Below are positions 52,033 to 61,177 of a DNA stretch of 64,000 nucleotides, piece after piece. Origin of the DNA: JANLTX01 sp049840835 (GTDB lineage: Bacteria; Armatimonadota; Armatimonadia; Armatimonadales; Armatimonadaceae); the NCBI GenBank assembly GCA_049840835.1, contig JASGJG010000003.1, positions 806,001 to 870,000 of the forward strand. The letters are read 5' to 3'. The number at the start of each line of letters is the position of its first letter. Position 1 is the first letter of the stretch. The notes beneath the pieces were generated by a model. That model saw nothing but the letters and a program-made list of their open reading frames with translations, was not told where the DNA came from and ran no database searches. The position numbers and the translations under genes were made by a program.

Positions 52033-52866
52033 ATGCTTCATCGACTGATGACCGCCCTCGCTCTCGTCTGCCTCATTCTCGCTCCCCGCGCCTGGTCTCA
52101 AACTCTCATGGTTGCCAACTTCGGCAGCAACGAAATCATTAAAATCGCCCCGGACGGTGCAAAAACCACCTTCGCTACCGGATTGAACGGCCCCTTTGGG
52201 CTCGCGTACTCCTCTACCGGCGACCTCTACGTTTCTAACTTCAACGACAGCACTATCTACAAAATTACCCCCACGGGCACTCGAACGCTGTTCGCTGCCG
52301 GACTGAACTCTCCTACAGGAATCGCCTTCGCTCCGAATGGGGATCTGTATGTCGCCAACTACGGAGATGGCGGCGTCGCCCACGGTAGCATCGTCAAGAT
52401 CTCTCCCGCCGGTGTCAAGACCAACTTCGCTTCCGCCCTCACCGCCCCCGGCGAGCTGGCGTTTTCGCCTACAGGTGATCTCAATGTCTCCAACTACGGT
52501 GGGGGAATCATCATCGGGGTCTACAAGATCACGCCCGGCGCCGTGGTGAGCAGCCTCATCAGCACGGGTTCGCTGAGCCTGCCTTACGGCCTCACCTATG
52601 TTGGCACCGACCTGTTCGCCGCGAACTACGGTAATGGCCGCATCACTAAGAAGACCGCCACGGGCAATCCGGCTGTCTATGTGCAGAACGCGACTCTGCT
52701 CTATGGCGCCATGGACATCGCCCCCTGGGGGAGCGATCTGTTCGTATCGAATATGCTGCGCGGCACCATCATCCGCATCAAGCCCGGCGTTGGGACGGCT
52801 GCTCCTACCCTGACCACCTACGCTACCGGCCTGAGCTCGCCCACCGGCATCGCGTTCACGCCGTAG
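52033..52866 (+). CDS. Secreted NHL/SMP-30-like beta-propeller
   Basis: 277 aa. Signal peptide LMTALALVCLILAPRAWS. At least five propeller blades repeat a pattern such as GLNGPFGLAYSSTGDLYVSN and GLNSPTGIAFAPNGDLYVAN. Fits secreted propellers (SMP-30/virginiamycin-lyase-like), usually binding or lyase proteins. Catalytic residues were not identified. A GAAAGGACC sequence precedes the ATG and a perfect terminator follows. Confidence 0.75.
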   Translation: MLHRLMTALALVCLILAPRAWSQTLMVANFGSNEIIKIAPDGAKTTFATGLNGPFGLAYSSTGDLYVSNFNDSTIYKITPTGTRTLFAAGLNSPTGIAFAPNGDLYVANYGDGGVAHGSIVKISPAGVKTNFASALTAPGELAFSPTGDLNVSNYGGGIIIGVYKITPGAVVSSLISTGSLSLPYGLTYVGTDLFAANYGNGRITKKTATGNPAVYVQNATLLYGAMDIAPWGSDLFVSNMLRGTIIRIKPGVGTAAPTLTTYATGLSSPTGIAFTP

Positions 52867-52887
52867 TACAACTCAAGACAAACCAAC

Positions 52888-52920
52888 AAACAGGCTAGAG
52901 GTCATACTCTAGCCTGTTTT
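52888..52920 (+). terminator. Rho-independent terminator
   Basis: AAACAGGCTAGAG pairs with CTCTAGCCTGTTT, ending in TTTT; ends the beta-propeller gene. Confidence 0.85.
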
Positions 52921-53117
52921 CGTGTCAAAACAGGGCCTCGCTAGAGGGAAGGGAACGCCTGAGGTTGGATCGGTGGGCCACCGCTGCCTCTCTTGTTTTT
53001 CAGGGGAGCGGATGGTCCAAGGCTCGCGGTGCAAACCCAGCCAGATAAGCCATGCAGCTCGGAAGCTCGCAGAAAACGGAGGAACCGCAGACTTAGTGGC
53101 TGTATCGGAGTCCAGAG

Positions 53118-53351
53118 ATGAGTGCTATGGTGGAGACCTTCAGCTCCGATGAGCTAATGGCATTGTATGTGGCGGCGACGATACGCCGAGACGATTTCAG
53201 CCGGTCCGGGAAACCTATCTTTGAGGGGGAGCAGGAAGCGTTACTTGCCGCTGTGGAGAAACTAAAACGACTGACGATCCTGGCTGATAGCTCCGGCGGG
53301 GTAGAGTGCGGCGAGGTCGGTTTCACCAGGGACGATAAGAGGGGATGGTAG
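53118..53351 (+). CDS. Small hypothetical protein
   Basis: 77 aa. Acidic and helical: SSDELMALYVAATIRRDDFS and EALLAAVEKLKRLTILADSS, ending TRDDKRGW. Short and unrecognised. Convergent with the PEP-CTERM gene at 53390. Confidence 0.4.
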   Translation: MSAMVETFSSDELMALYVAATIRRDDFSRSGKPIFEGEQEALLAAVEKLKRLTILADSSGGVECGEVGFTRDDKRGW

Positions 53352-53389
53352 CCAGTCAAACTGCACTGGCTACCAGGGAGAATCTCTGC

Positions 53390-54043
53390 CTATCTGGCAG
53401 AGACTTTCGCTAAGGCGCCGATGCGCTTGCGGGCGAGGAAGCCCACCGGCAAGAGTGCCGCCAGAAGCAAGGCGCCACCGGGCATCTCAGGCGTTACCGC
53501 GATGAGATTGGTGGACCATTGATTCTGGAAACCCGGCCCCTGCATAGATACGGTGAAGTACTGAGCCGCTATGGAGTTATCCAGAGTGAAGCCGCCCGTG
53601 AACTTGGTGGAGCCAGAGCCAGGAGTCGCTGGAGTCGCTCCGCCGTAAGGGCGCAGGAATCGCGAAGCGAGCGGTGTGTTGAACTTGAAGGGATCAACAG
53701 TACCAGGACCGCTAGGACCATTCGTCCACAGCCCGCCGTTCAGGCCGACCGCGTTGGTATGACCGCTACCAGAACCCATGAGAGCCTGGCAAGTGCAGAT
53801 GCCACTATCGTAGAAGCTGAACTCGATCGTACTCGCTCGTGCTGTAGCTGCCTGCGCTCCGGTCAACGACTCGATACCGAGCACGTTCCAGGTGATGTTG
53901 TCACTGGTCTGGAGTTTGACATTCCAGCCGGTGTTACCCCCTGCTGTTCTCAGTACGTTGAAGTTATAGACCGCTGCATTTGCCACGGAAACCGCGGAAA
54001 GTAGTGCTGCGACGCATAGAATCTTTGCAAAGATTTGTTTCAT
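53390..54043 (-). CDS. PEP-CTERM-type secreted protein
   Basis: 217 aa, ATG with AGGAGGT about 8 nt upstream. Signal peptide KILCVAALLSAVSVANAAV, a beta-rich body, then C-terminal TPEMPGGALLLAALLPVGFL and ARKRIG. The tail has a Pro-Glu-like motif, a helix and a basic stop, as in PEP-CTERM proteins sorted by exosortase. Distinct from the anchor-R family. A paired cysteine (GICTCQ) lies near residue 83. Confidence 0.75.
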   Translation of the reverse strand: MKQIFAKILCVAALLSAVSVANAAVYNFNVLRTAGGNTGWNVKLQTSDNITWNVLGIESLTGAQAATARASTIEFSFYDSGICTCQALMGSGSGHTNAVGLNGGLWTNGPSGPGTVDPFKFNTPLASRFLRPYGGATPATPGSGSTKFTGGFTLDNSIAAQYFTVSMQGPGFQNQWSTNLIAVTPEMPGGALLLAALLPVGFLARKRIGALAKVSAR

Positions 54044-54564
54044 TGTTTTTTACCTCCTTTCTAGTTCCGAATGACTTGAAGCATGGAAGGAAGCCAGTGG
54101 AGGTAGCAACACCATTTGGGCGATCAATTCCAGCAGAGTTACTGTAATCAACTTTAGTGCCACACTCCGATAATGTGTAGATTATATCATTCCATTTGGC
54201 GAAATAAGTCAGGGAAAAGTTCCAAGTTTTTAGATAATTTATGAGAATGTAATGAATTGCATTAGTAAGTAGGTGCTATATGTGCAAATATTACCAGGTT
54301 TTATATAGATATAATGCAAAAATGAATCTAATAGCAGGAAATTAGCTATTTAGAAAAAACAGGGCTATGGCCAGGTCCAGCGGTATGTCTTTAAGAGCGC
54401 AGCAACCCGGTTAATTGTTCCTGATGCAAATCAGTGCTTTTTGTCCTGGCTCTACCTCAGCCGGGAGTGTGGAAAACATATGTTTTCTATTGCTGAATAG
54501 AACGTTAAATGTTAATCTCTGCAAGGTTAATTTTAACCCGGTATTACTACGACTTGCCCGACCT
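54044..54564. other. AT-rich intergenic region
   Basis: About 520 bases, AT-rich particularly 54180-54360. No gene of natural composition. Presumably contains the promoter of the PEP-CTERM gene. Confidence 0.35.
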
Positions 54565-54834
54565 ATGAACGATACAAAATGGCTGTTCCTGTTGCTCACT
54601 CTGAAAGCCTTGCGCCCGCTGGGGCTTCATCGGAGTCGTTTAGGCCGCACCCTCCGTCGACGTCTGATAGAGGTCTACCCGGTCAGCCGAGGCGGTGATC
54701 TGTGGCGAGCTGTGTATTGCGGCAAGAGAGAAGGGGCGACGGAGGCGGAGAAGCAAGCCGGAAAAGAGGCACTGGAGCAGCTTCGCCAGAGATACCCGGC
54801 ATCTAGCGAAGAGATGTTTCAGCGCCTGGAGTAG
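54565..54834 (+). CDS. Small hypothetical protein
   Basis: 89 aa from ATG 54565; the longer reading from 54415 adds an unlikely leader. Sequence WLFLLLTLKALRPLGLHRSR, then EVYPVSRGGDLWRAVYCGKR and a helical Glu/Gln-rich end. Unrecognised. Lies 41 bp before the aldo/keto reductase-like gene. Confidence 0.5.
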   Translation: MNDTKWLFLLLTLKALRPLGLHRSRLGRTLRRRLIEVYPVSRGGDLWRAVYCGKREGATEAEKQAGKEALEQLRQRYPASSEEMFQRLE

Positions 54835-54875
54835 CCAGGAACTCCGCGCCTGGAAGCGGGACGGTAAACTTCGGT

Positions 54876-55748
54876 ATGGAACCGCTTAGAAGAGTGCCTG
54901 GCACGGGCATTGAAGTCTTCCCCCTGGTCATCGGCGGGCATAGTTTCTCCAGCTTGCCAGACAAGATCATGCCGACCGATGCGGAGGCCATCGCTATCCT
55001 GGAAACCCTGGTAGCTGCGGGAGTCACTCATTTTGACTGCACCTGGAAAACCGAAAGACAGGCCTATCGGCGCTTGCTAGAGGGCAATGGCCTGCGAGAG
55101 AAGCTGCAGCCCATTATCTGGCACGGGTGGCATGACTACGAAGAGAAGACAGCGAGCGATATCGTTACTGCCTTCCGTGGGGTGCTCGGCGAGCTAGGCT
55201 ACCCCAGAGCCTCCATGCTTATCCTCAATCAGTGGGATCACCATGAGGGGCAGAAGCATTTCTATAGGAACGAGGACAAAAGCCAGGGCTTCGCAGACTG
55301 GTTCTGGGAAGGCATCGATGAAATCAAGCGGCTGGACCTGGTAGATGCGATTGGTTGGGCGGTGGAGCCCGGCCCGCTGAACGCGCCGTTTTTAACCGAG
55401 AACCACGAGCGTATCGACTTTGTGGCTATCTACTGGAACTATCGACACCGGCAAAATCAGAACATAGTCACGCTGGCCAGAGAGTACCAGCTCGGCATCT
55501 ACGCCGTTGCCCCCTTTGGTCGGGGTGGGGGCTCGCTTTTCCACGTGCCCGGTATCGACTTTGACAGAATCCTGCGACCCTGGCTGAAGTGGGTGCTGAG
55601 CGAGCCTGCTGTCTTTGGGATGCCCATCAGTTTGCCCAATCTTGCCGAGGCCAGGCAGACACTGGCAGCCTTCGACGGTAAAGCGTTCGACTCCACCGAC
55701 GCAGCCGTTTTGCACCAGGGCATCGACCCCATACTGGCATCGGGATAG
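54876..55748 (+). CDS. Aldo/keto reductase-like protein, atypical
   Basis: 290 aa. TIM-barrel aldo/keto reductase layout: FPLVIGGHSFSSL near the start, LVAAGVTHFDCTWKTERQAY (the D of the DTA motif kept), DLVDAIGWAVEPG and APFGRGGGSLFHVPG. The catalytic Tyr expected after the Asp (DTAxxYG) is absent, with TWKTERQ there. It may be an inactive or altered enzyme. Convergent with the family gene at 55752, 3 bp apart. Confidence 0.65.
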   Translation: MEPLRRVPGTGIEVFPLVIGGHSFSSLPDKIMPTDAEAIAILETLVAAGVTHFDCTWKTERQAYRRLLEGNGLREKLQPIIWHGWHDYEEKTASDIVTAFRGVLGELGYPRASMLILNQWDHHEGQKHFYRNEDKSQGFADWFWEGIDEIKRLDLVDAIGWAVEPGPLNAPFLTENHERIDFVAIYWNYRHRQNQNIVTLAREYQLGIYAVAPFGRGGGSLFHVPGIDFDRILRPWLKWVLSEPAVFGMPISLPNLAEARQTLAAFDGKAFDSTDAAVLHQGIDPILASG

Positions 55749-55751
55749 TAG

Positions 55752-56633
55752 TCATGCCTGCGGCAGCCAGTCTGGAGGTGGGCATTCTGCCTCCAGTGCA
55801 GCAAGAAAGGCACCCGCGATCAAGTCCGTGTAGGAGTGATCACTATCCTTCCTGCCATCACGACTCCATCGGTGCTGTGTTTCAAGAAAATCTACGATAA
55901 GGATAACAGACCAACCATTAAAGGGATCCTCTGGCGTTACGGCATCAGGGTTCAGGATGCTGGTAACACCTGCGAGAAAGCATTCGCTCAGGCAATGTGC
56001 TGAGAATCCTTCGTGGGGTTTGGGGAGGGCTCTGGTATCCTCCCCCTTACGTAACGGCACAAGCATAAACAACAAAAACTCGACGGTAGATAAAAATTCG
56101 CGAAGGACTCTCTTCGGAAGGGAATCCAGGTGTTTGGGCCATCGTAAAGCGCTACCCATAGTGGAGTAGCTCTCGCAGAAGCGATATAGCTTTACCACGG
56201 GCTTGTAGTAACCTCGTCTGCGCCATCCCACCTTTTGAGCGTGCTCCACGAAGGGCTGGAGCGCTTCGGTAACAAAGCGCACACAGAGCCGCATATAGGC
56301 TACCTCTTTCTCAGCGTGGCAGGGATGCCGAAGGGTAAGTCCCACGAGAGCCACCTCGGAGCGCAGAAGGAACTCGGGCACCCAGTGGGAAGCATCCTTG
56401 TCATCCGCCCAGCTCCGTATTGCGCAGTGCATTCTAAAGTGGTTAGCCCAGTCTGGTACGCCCAACGCCGTCAGGCGCTCCTCAGATGGCTGAATGGACT
56501 GGAAGCGGAACATAGAGGGCTCTGGCAACAGAGCCGCAAGAGCAGGCACGGCTTTCCACTTCTCCAGGTAGGACTCAGTGCCATAGCCCAGAATCGCCTT
56601 CTGCCATTGCTCGTTCTGCTCTGGAGTCAGCAT
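55752..56633 (-). CDS. Unknown family U1, member 1
   Basis: 293 aa. Shares with the three proteins at 58558-60997 a start MLTPEQNEQWQKAI, a middle FLLRSEVALVGL with CVRFVTEALQPFVEHA, and an end QHRWSRDGRKDSDHSYTDLI, AGAFLAALEAECPPPDWLPQ. All-helical in look, with no signal or known domain. Reads from 39 bp downstream of the XRE regulator, so the two likely form an operon. Function unknown. Confidence 0.7.
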   Translation of the reverse strand: MLTPEQNEQWQKAILGYGTESYLEKWKAVPALAALLPEPSMFRFQSIQPSEERLTALGVPDWANHFRMHCAIRSWADDKDASHWVPEFLLRSEVALVGLTLRHPCHAEKEVAYMRLCVRFVTEALQPFVEHAQKVGWRRRGYYKPVVKLYRFCESYSTMGSALRWPKHLDSLPKRVLREFLSTVEFLLFMLVPLRKGEDTRALPKPHEGFSAHCLSECFLAGVTSILNPDAVTPEDPFNGWSVILIVDFLETQHRWSRDGRKDSDHSYTDLIAGAFLAALEAECPPPDWLPQA

Positions 56634-56672
56634 TGCGTCGTTCGCGCCAATCTATTCAGAGCGAAAATATGA

Positions 56673-57014
56673 CTAGCGTTTGCCTCGCAGGTTTTCATAG
56701 GTGGCCAGTACAATCGCGCCCAGAGCGTTGGAGGTTGCAGGGTCCAGACTGGCATCTGCGCGGATCATTCGCGCAATAGACTCCCCAGTTGTAGGGGCAG
56801 CAGGCTTCTCAAAGAACTCTGCGGGTGGCATCTCCAGCCACTCGCAGATTCGGAGAAAGGAAATCATATCCGGCTCTCCTCCTCGCTCCAGACGCAGAAG
56901 AGTCGAAGCCCTCATTTGCTCCATCTCCCCAGCGATATCTTGCACCGGGCGACCAGCACGCTTGGAGCGCACCAGAGTAGCCAGGCGCTGCATGTCGAGT
57001 TCATAGCGTGCCAT
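56673..57014 (-). CDS. XRE-family helix-turn-helix regulator
   Basis: 113 aa. HTH in the first 70 residues: LATLVRSKRAGRPVQDIAGE, TLLRLERGGEPDMISFLRIC and EWLEMPPAEFF. The remainder is helical. DNA-binding repressor-like protein, first gene of the pair with the U1 family member at 55752. Confidence 0.85.
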   Translation of the reverse strand: MARYELDMQRLATLVRSKRAGRPVQDIAGEMEQMRASTLLRLERGGEPDMISFLRICEWLEMPPAEFFEKPAAPTTGESIARMIRADASLDPATSNALGAIVLATYENLRGKR

Positions 57015-57289
57015 AGCTGGGTTCTACGATGGAGAGGCGAGCCAAGTTCCCAAAGCGCTATTATTCCGTCATACCGTTGCGTGCCGAAGGCGGAACTGTA
57101 GGAGCCGACTCCGGTGTGGCAGTTCTGGGTGGGTGTGCTGGACCTGTGTGGTGCATCAGAGATCACATCAAGCCACCACTAGCCAAAGGCGGAGATCAAA
57201 AATAGTACAACTAGGGCCTGGCAACCAATTTGCCAGCAGCCCCGGCCTTTCGACTTTGATTTCTCATGCAGGACACTCATAGAGAGGTA

Positions 57290-57700
57290 TCAGCGCTGTA
57301 ATCCGCCGCACTCCTGGCAAGCTCTATATCCTTGTGCTATCGCTTCGCTGAAGCGCAGGAACACCCCACCTTTTACCTTCTTGCAGCTCGCTTTGTGATA
57401 AAGCGCTCCACCTGGCATCACAAGGACATGGAGCTCATCATGGTGGGGCAGTTGTATCTCCAAGTGGGGCAGTTGTCTCTCCTTTGCGGACGCGGGCACG
57501 ACTATCTGTGGCGGACCCGGCGGCGGGGGAGGCTCGGCGTGCCTCCGGGCAGCTCCTTCGGGGATGGGCGGTGGGTCACGCAAGGTCAGCTCTTTAAAGG
57601 CGGCGAAATGCCCGGCAGAGTAGCCAGCGCGATACCCGATCTCTCCTGCGGTCCAGAGCAGGAGCACGCCGATAAGAGCGAGGAAGTAGCGGTTTTTCAT
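57290..57700 (-). CDS. Membrane protein with Cys-type metal site
   Basis: 136 aa. N-terminal helix YFLALIGVLLLWTAGEIGYR, a Pro-rich spacer (EPPPPPGPPQIVVP) and a C-terminal YHKASCKKVKGGVFLRFSEA with GYRACQECG. The C...C..C arrangement resembles the small Ada-like zinc motif found on many exported or nuclease-linked proteins. Function unknown. Confidence 0.6.
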   Translation of the reverse strand: MKNRYFLALIGVLLLWTAGEIGYRAGYSAGHFAAFKELTLRDPPPIPEGAARRHAEPPPPPGPPQIVVPASAKERQLPHLEIQLPHHDELHVLVMPGGALYHKASCKKVKGGVFLRFSEAIAQGYRACQECGGLQR

Positions 57701-57738
57701 GGCACTATCTCACAAGCAGAAGAGTGTGGGGCACGCTA

Positions 57739-58461
57739 TTAGAAAAACTGCCATTCCCCCACAGACTCGCCACGCTCAAGCCGCTTGCCTATCATCACGG
57801 CGTCGATAATGCCGAGTACTCCCAGAACAAACGAGCCTAGCAGCGCTGTAGGTAGCCCAATGACGAGGGCGGCTATCAGTAAGACCACGCCTTTCGCTGT
57901 CTGGCCGTTTATCATCTGACCCAGCCCGACCACGAAAACGCTGCCAATGATGGCGCCGCTGGCCGAGTAGCCCTGCGGTTTCGAGATCATCCCTACCGTC
58001 TGGCGAGGAGCGACATCAGATTGCTGCCGTGTCGGCGCGGAATATTGCTGCTGTTGTGGCTGGGGCGCAGAGTACACCGGCTGTTGAGGTTGTTGTAGCT
58101 GCTGCTGTTGGGGAGCGCGGAGATCCTTGCCACACCCTGTGCAAGAAGTGCCCGTGCTCAGTTTTCCGCACCCGGAGCAATAGGTTGTGGCCTGCGCCGG
58201 TGGAGCTGCCATGGGTGGGGAATTGTAGCTGGGCGCGGTCGGCGCATCCCCGAAGCCACTGGGATTGTGGCGCAGCATGGACCGCAGGTCGGCGATAGAG
58301 TCCGCGCGTATGTTCCGGTTCTGCGCCATATCGAAAACCAGGGAGTCGCTAAAGAGGATTCCTATGCTGGCCATCTCCTGAAGGGCGGCCAGAGTGACCG
58401 GCGCCAGGCGCTGTCCCTCTGCCGTAATAACCTGATACATACTCGCTGTCTGTTGCTGCAT
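57739..58461 (-). CDS. GYF_2-like/zinc-ribbon membrane protein
   Basis: 240 aa. Residues 1-65 resemble a GYF_2-like domain (YQVITAEGQRLAPVTLAALQ). A zinc ribbon follows (YCSGCGKLSTGTSCTGCGKD), then a Gln/Pro-rich linker, then TM2-like membrane helices (IIGSVFVVGLGQMINGQTAK, VLLIAALVIGLPTALLGSFV). Probably inner-membrane, unknown role. Downstream neighbour of the U1 operon but not overlapping it. Confidence 0.7.
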   Translation of the reverse strand: MQQQTASMYQVITAEGQRLAPVTLAALQEMASIGILFSDSLVFDMAQNRNIRADSIADLRSMLRHNPSGFGDAPTAPSYNSPPMAAPPAQATTYCSGCGKLSTGTSCTGCGKDLRAPQQQQLQQPQQPVYSAPQPQQQQYSAPTRQQSDVAPRQTVGMISKPQGYSASGAIIGSVFVVGLGQMINGQTAKGVVLLIAALVIGLPTALLGSFVLGVLGIIDAVMIGKRLERGESVGEWQFF

Positions 58462-58557
58462 CTATCGCTCTCCTGATTCCAACCACTACTATAGAGATTC
58501 TATACCACTCCTCGGTTGCATTTCGTCCCCACTATTTCCCTTGGTTGGCTCTGGTGC

Positions 58558-59370
58558 CTATGTTTGCGGCAACCAATCTGGGGGAGGGCACTTGGCTTCC
58601 AGGGCGACGAGAAAGGCGTCGGCTATCAGTTCGATAGAGTACGATCCATCTAGAGGAGTTTTGCCTTCCTGTCCATCCAAGCGCCACTGATGCTGCCGGT
58701 TAAGGGGATATAGCACAGTGAAGGGCTTCCAAAAAAAGACGAAGCTACTGGGCATCGCTTTTTCTAGATTGAGCCTTACGATGATTCCATTCAGGAGGCT
58801 CTCTGCTAGTTGCCACGCTTTGAATGCCTCGAATCCTTCCGCTCTAGCCAGGTTGGACAGACGTTGGTGGAGCCTGCGCCACTCTGCTGCGTCTGCTGGG
58901 CCAGTAAAGCCCTCACAGGCACAATAGAGGGCTATGACAGGCTTGTAAGCGTTATATCTAGCATCTCCTGACTGCATTGTCTTCACCCAATCCACGAAGG
59001 GGTGCAGGGTTTCCTGAATGAAGCGCACGTAGATACGCTGGTATAGCGCATCCCGGTCTATGTTATCCGGGGTGGTTATCTGAATGCCTATCAGCGCCGC
59101 CTGTGAGCGCAAGGCGAATCGAGCGATCCAAGGGGTAGTAATCTGGTCTGAGCGGTAGGTGAGTAGGGACATCCACATATCTTGCGCCCACATTGGTATT
59201 CCCCAGCCCCTGAGAGGCCTATCTCCCAAAATCGAGGTGAATCTCTCAATTCTTTTTTCGGTGGGAAGCAAAGCGAGGAAGGCGCGCTCGGCTTGCCATG
59301 GCTCTCCGGTAAGACGGGATGCCAGCGGCTGGACCGCTTTCTTCCATCGCTCTTCCTGCTCGAGTGTCAC
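58558..59370 (-). CDS. Unknown family U1, member 2
   Basis: 270 aa. Conserved blocks as in member 1: MTLEQEERWKKAV at the start, FALRSQAALIGIQ, RIYVRFIQETLHPFVDWVK, and the end LNRQHQWRLDGQEGK with ELIADAFLVALEAKCPPPDW. The ATG overlaps the stop of member 3 (59367) by four bases, so translation is coupled. No domain recognised. Confidence 0.75.
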   Translation of the reverse strand: MTLEQEERWKKAVQPLASRLTGEPWQAERAFLALLPTEKRIERFTSILGDRPLRGWGIPMWAQDMWMSLLTYRSDQITTPWIARFALRSQAALIGIQITTPDNIDRDALYQRIYVRFIQETLHPFVDWVKTMQSGDARYNAYKPVIALYCACEGFTGPADAAEWRRLHQRLSNLARAEGFEAFKAWQLAESLLNGIIVRLNLEKAMPSSFVFFWKPFTVLYPLNRQHQWRLDGQEGKTPLDGSYSIELIADAFLVALEAKCPPPDWLPQT

Positions 59371-60179
59371 AGTGATTCCTGCTCAAGCCAATCTGGCGGC
59401 GGACACTCGCTCTCCAGCGCGACCAGGAACGCATCTGCTACCAGCTCCGCATAGCTTGACACATCTTCGCGCACCTCACCCCCCAATCCACCCGCGCGCC
59501 ATCGATGCTGCGAGTTGAAGTTGCCGATGAGCACCTTTATAGAGACCGTTCTAAGACTTGTCCAGGTATGCCGCGTGGCCTCTTCCCGAAAGCCCAGAAT
59601 CGAGCACACCTCCTGAAGTAGGTAATTGCCCATACGCCTGGCCCCGTAAATCTCCATCGATTCCGGGCTACTATAATCGATTGACATAAGGGGGAAATGG
59701 GGCAGGTCTGGGAAATCTTTGGGAGGCGGCATAAGAAGCCACTCAAAGAACGAAGTGAGCTCCATAACCTGCCTGTAGCCTTCCTGGAGGGCAGGCGAGG
59801 TAGTCTGGGCGTACTCGACGAAGGGACGGAGCGCCTCCAAAGCGAAGCGCGCCAGGACGCGGCTGTAGACAACCTCAAGTTCATACGTGCTTGGGTAGAA
59901 AATCTGGATGCCGATCAGGGCCACCTCGGAGCGCAGGGCGAACCTGGGATGCCACATTTTAAGGTCTACCTCATCGCGCTGCTGGAGAATCATCACCGGC
60001 GACGTGGGCAGGTCGATGAGGGACTCGCGCAATTGGATGGCCCAGCCGGGAGCACCCCAGCTCGCAAGGCGCTGTGCAGTCTCCTGAAGCCCCGCGAGAG
60101 TCACCGCATGAAAGTCCAGGTAGTCGAGAGGCTCGATAGCATCCTTCCACTGAGCGCTTTGCTCGGATGTCATCGTCAT
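59367..60179 (-). CDS. Unknown family U1, member 3
   Basis: 270 aa from ATG 60179, chosen because it overlaps the stop of member 4 (60176) by ATGA; a longer reading to 60209 is less likely. Start MTMTSEQSAQWKDAI, then FALRSEVALIGIQ, RFALEALRPFVEYA, and the end SQHRWRAGGLGGE with ELVADAFLVALESECPPPDW. More divergent in the middle than members 2 and 4. Confidence 0.75.
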   Translation of the reverse strand: MTMTSEQSAQWKDAIEPLDYLDFHAVTLAGLQETAQRLASWGAPGWAIQLRESLIDLPTSPVMILQQRDEVDLKMWHPRFALRSEVALIGIQIFYPSTYELEVVYSRVLARFALEALRPFVEYAQTTSPALQEGYRQVMELTSFFEWLLMPPPKDFPDLPHFPLMSIDYSSPESMEIYGARRMGNYLLQEVCSILGFREEATRHTWTSLRTVSIKVLIGNFNSQHRWRAGGLGGEVREDVSSYAELVADAFLVALESECPPPDWLEQESL

Positions 60180-60997
60180 ACTTGTGGCAACCAGTCCGGA
60201 GAAGGGCACTCGGCTTCCAGAGCGGTGATATAGGCATCGGCTATCAGCTCGGTATAGTTCGCGCCAGTCTCATAGCTCTCTCCTCCCTGGCCATCTAAGC
60301 GCCATTGGTGCTGCCGGTTGAGCGCGAACAGCGTGTGGGTGGACCAGGTAGGGCGGATCATGACAGGACGAGGGGCTATCTGATCTAGAGACAGGCGGGC
60401 CAGGGTGCGACGGAGCAGGTCCGATGTGAGAGTGAGAGCTTGGCGCCGCTCTGGCAGCCCCCGGTTCTCACTCAATAAGCTCAGGTCCTCGAAAAGGAGG
60501 CGCCACGGCTCCGGGTCCGCAGGCGGAGTAAAGCCATCGCAGAGGGTATAGAGGTTGATCAGAGGCTGGTAGGCCTTTCGCCGTGTCGCTTCTAGCTGCG
60601 GCTGGCTCGCCCATTCCGCAAACGGACGAAGCGCCTCATGTACGAAGCGGACGAAAACGCGCTGGTAGCTCCTGTCTCGTTGCGCCGGGGTGGCAGTGCT
60701 TAGCTGGATGCCTATCAACGCCGCCTGAGAGCGCAGCAGGAAGCGAGTAATCCAGGAATCGGCCAGGTGGTCCGGGCGCCAGTGGAGAATGGCGTAGCGC
60801 AGCCGCCGCGCCCAGATAGGTACGCCCAGGTTGGTGAGAGCTTTTCCTCCCAGAATAGCCTCCTCGCGCTCAAACTGCTTCTCGGGAGGAAGCAGGACCA
60901 GGAAGGCACGCTCCGCCCGCCATCGCTCTTCGGTAAGGTGGGTGGCCGAGGGCAGAATCGCCTGCCTCCACTGCTTGTTCTGCTCGGGAGTTAGCAT
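60176..60997 (-). CDS. Unknown family U1, member 4
   Basis: 273 aa, ATG 60997. First of the three coupled paralogues. Start MLTPEQNKQWRQAI, then FLLRSQAALIGIQLSTATP, RVFVRFVHEALRPFAEWA, and the end LNRQHQWRLDGQGGE with ELIADAYITALEAECPSPDW. The ten bases before the start resemble those before member 1 (CGACGCAATG versus TGACGCGATG), showing duplication of the leader too. Confidence 0.75.
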   Translation of the reverse strand: MLTPEQNKQWRQAILPSATHLTEERWRAERAFLVLLPPEKQFEREEAILGGKALTNLGVPIWARRLRYAILHWRPDHLADSWITRFLLRSQAALIGIQLSTATPAQRDRSYQRVFVRFVHEALRPFAEWASQPQLEATRRKAYQPLINLYTLCDGFTPPADPEPWRLLFEDLSLLSENRGLPERRQALTLTSDLLRRTLARLSLDQIAPRPVMIRPTWSTHTLFALNRQHQWRLDGQGGESYETGANYTELIADAYITALEAECPSPDWLPQV

Positions 60998-61177
60998 CGC
61001 GTCATTCGCTCCCGCATTTTACTGTAAGAGTTGCTCAGGTGTTGTAAGTGCCAGGGGTAAGATACGCGATTGGTGAGATTATGGATGTCAGTAATTATCT
61101 ATAATTATATATGACGTGGAATAGAGAGCACTAAAATGTTGGCGTACAGCAGCTAATAATTGCTACAGGTTAGGGAA

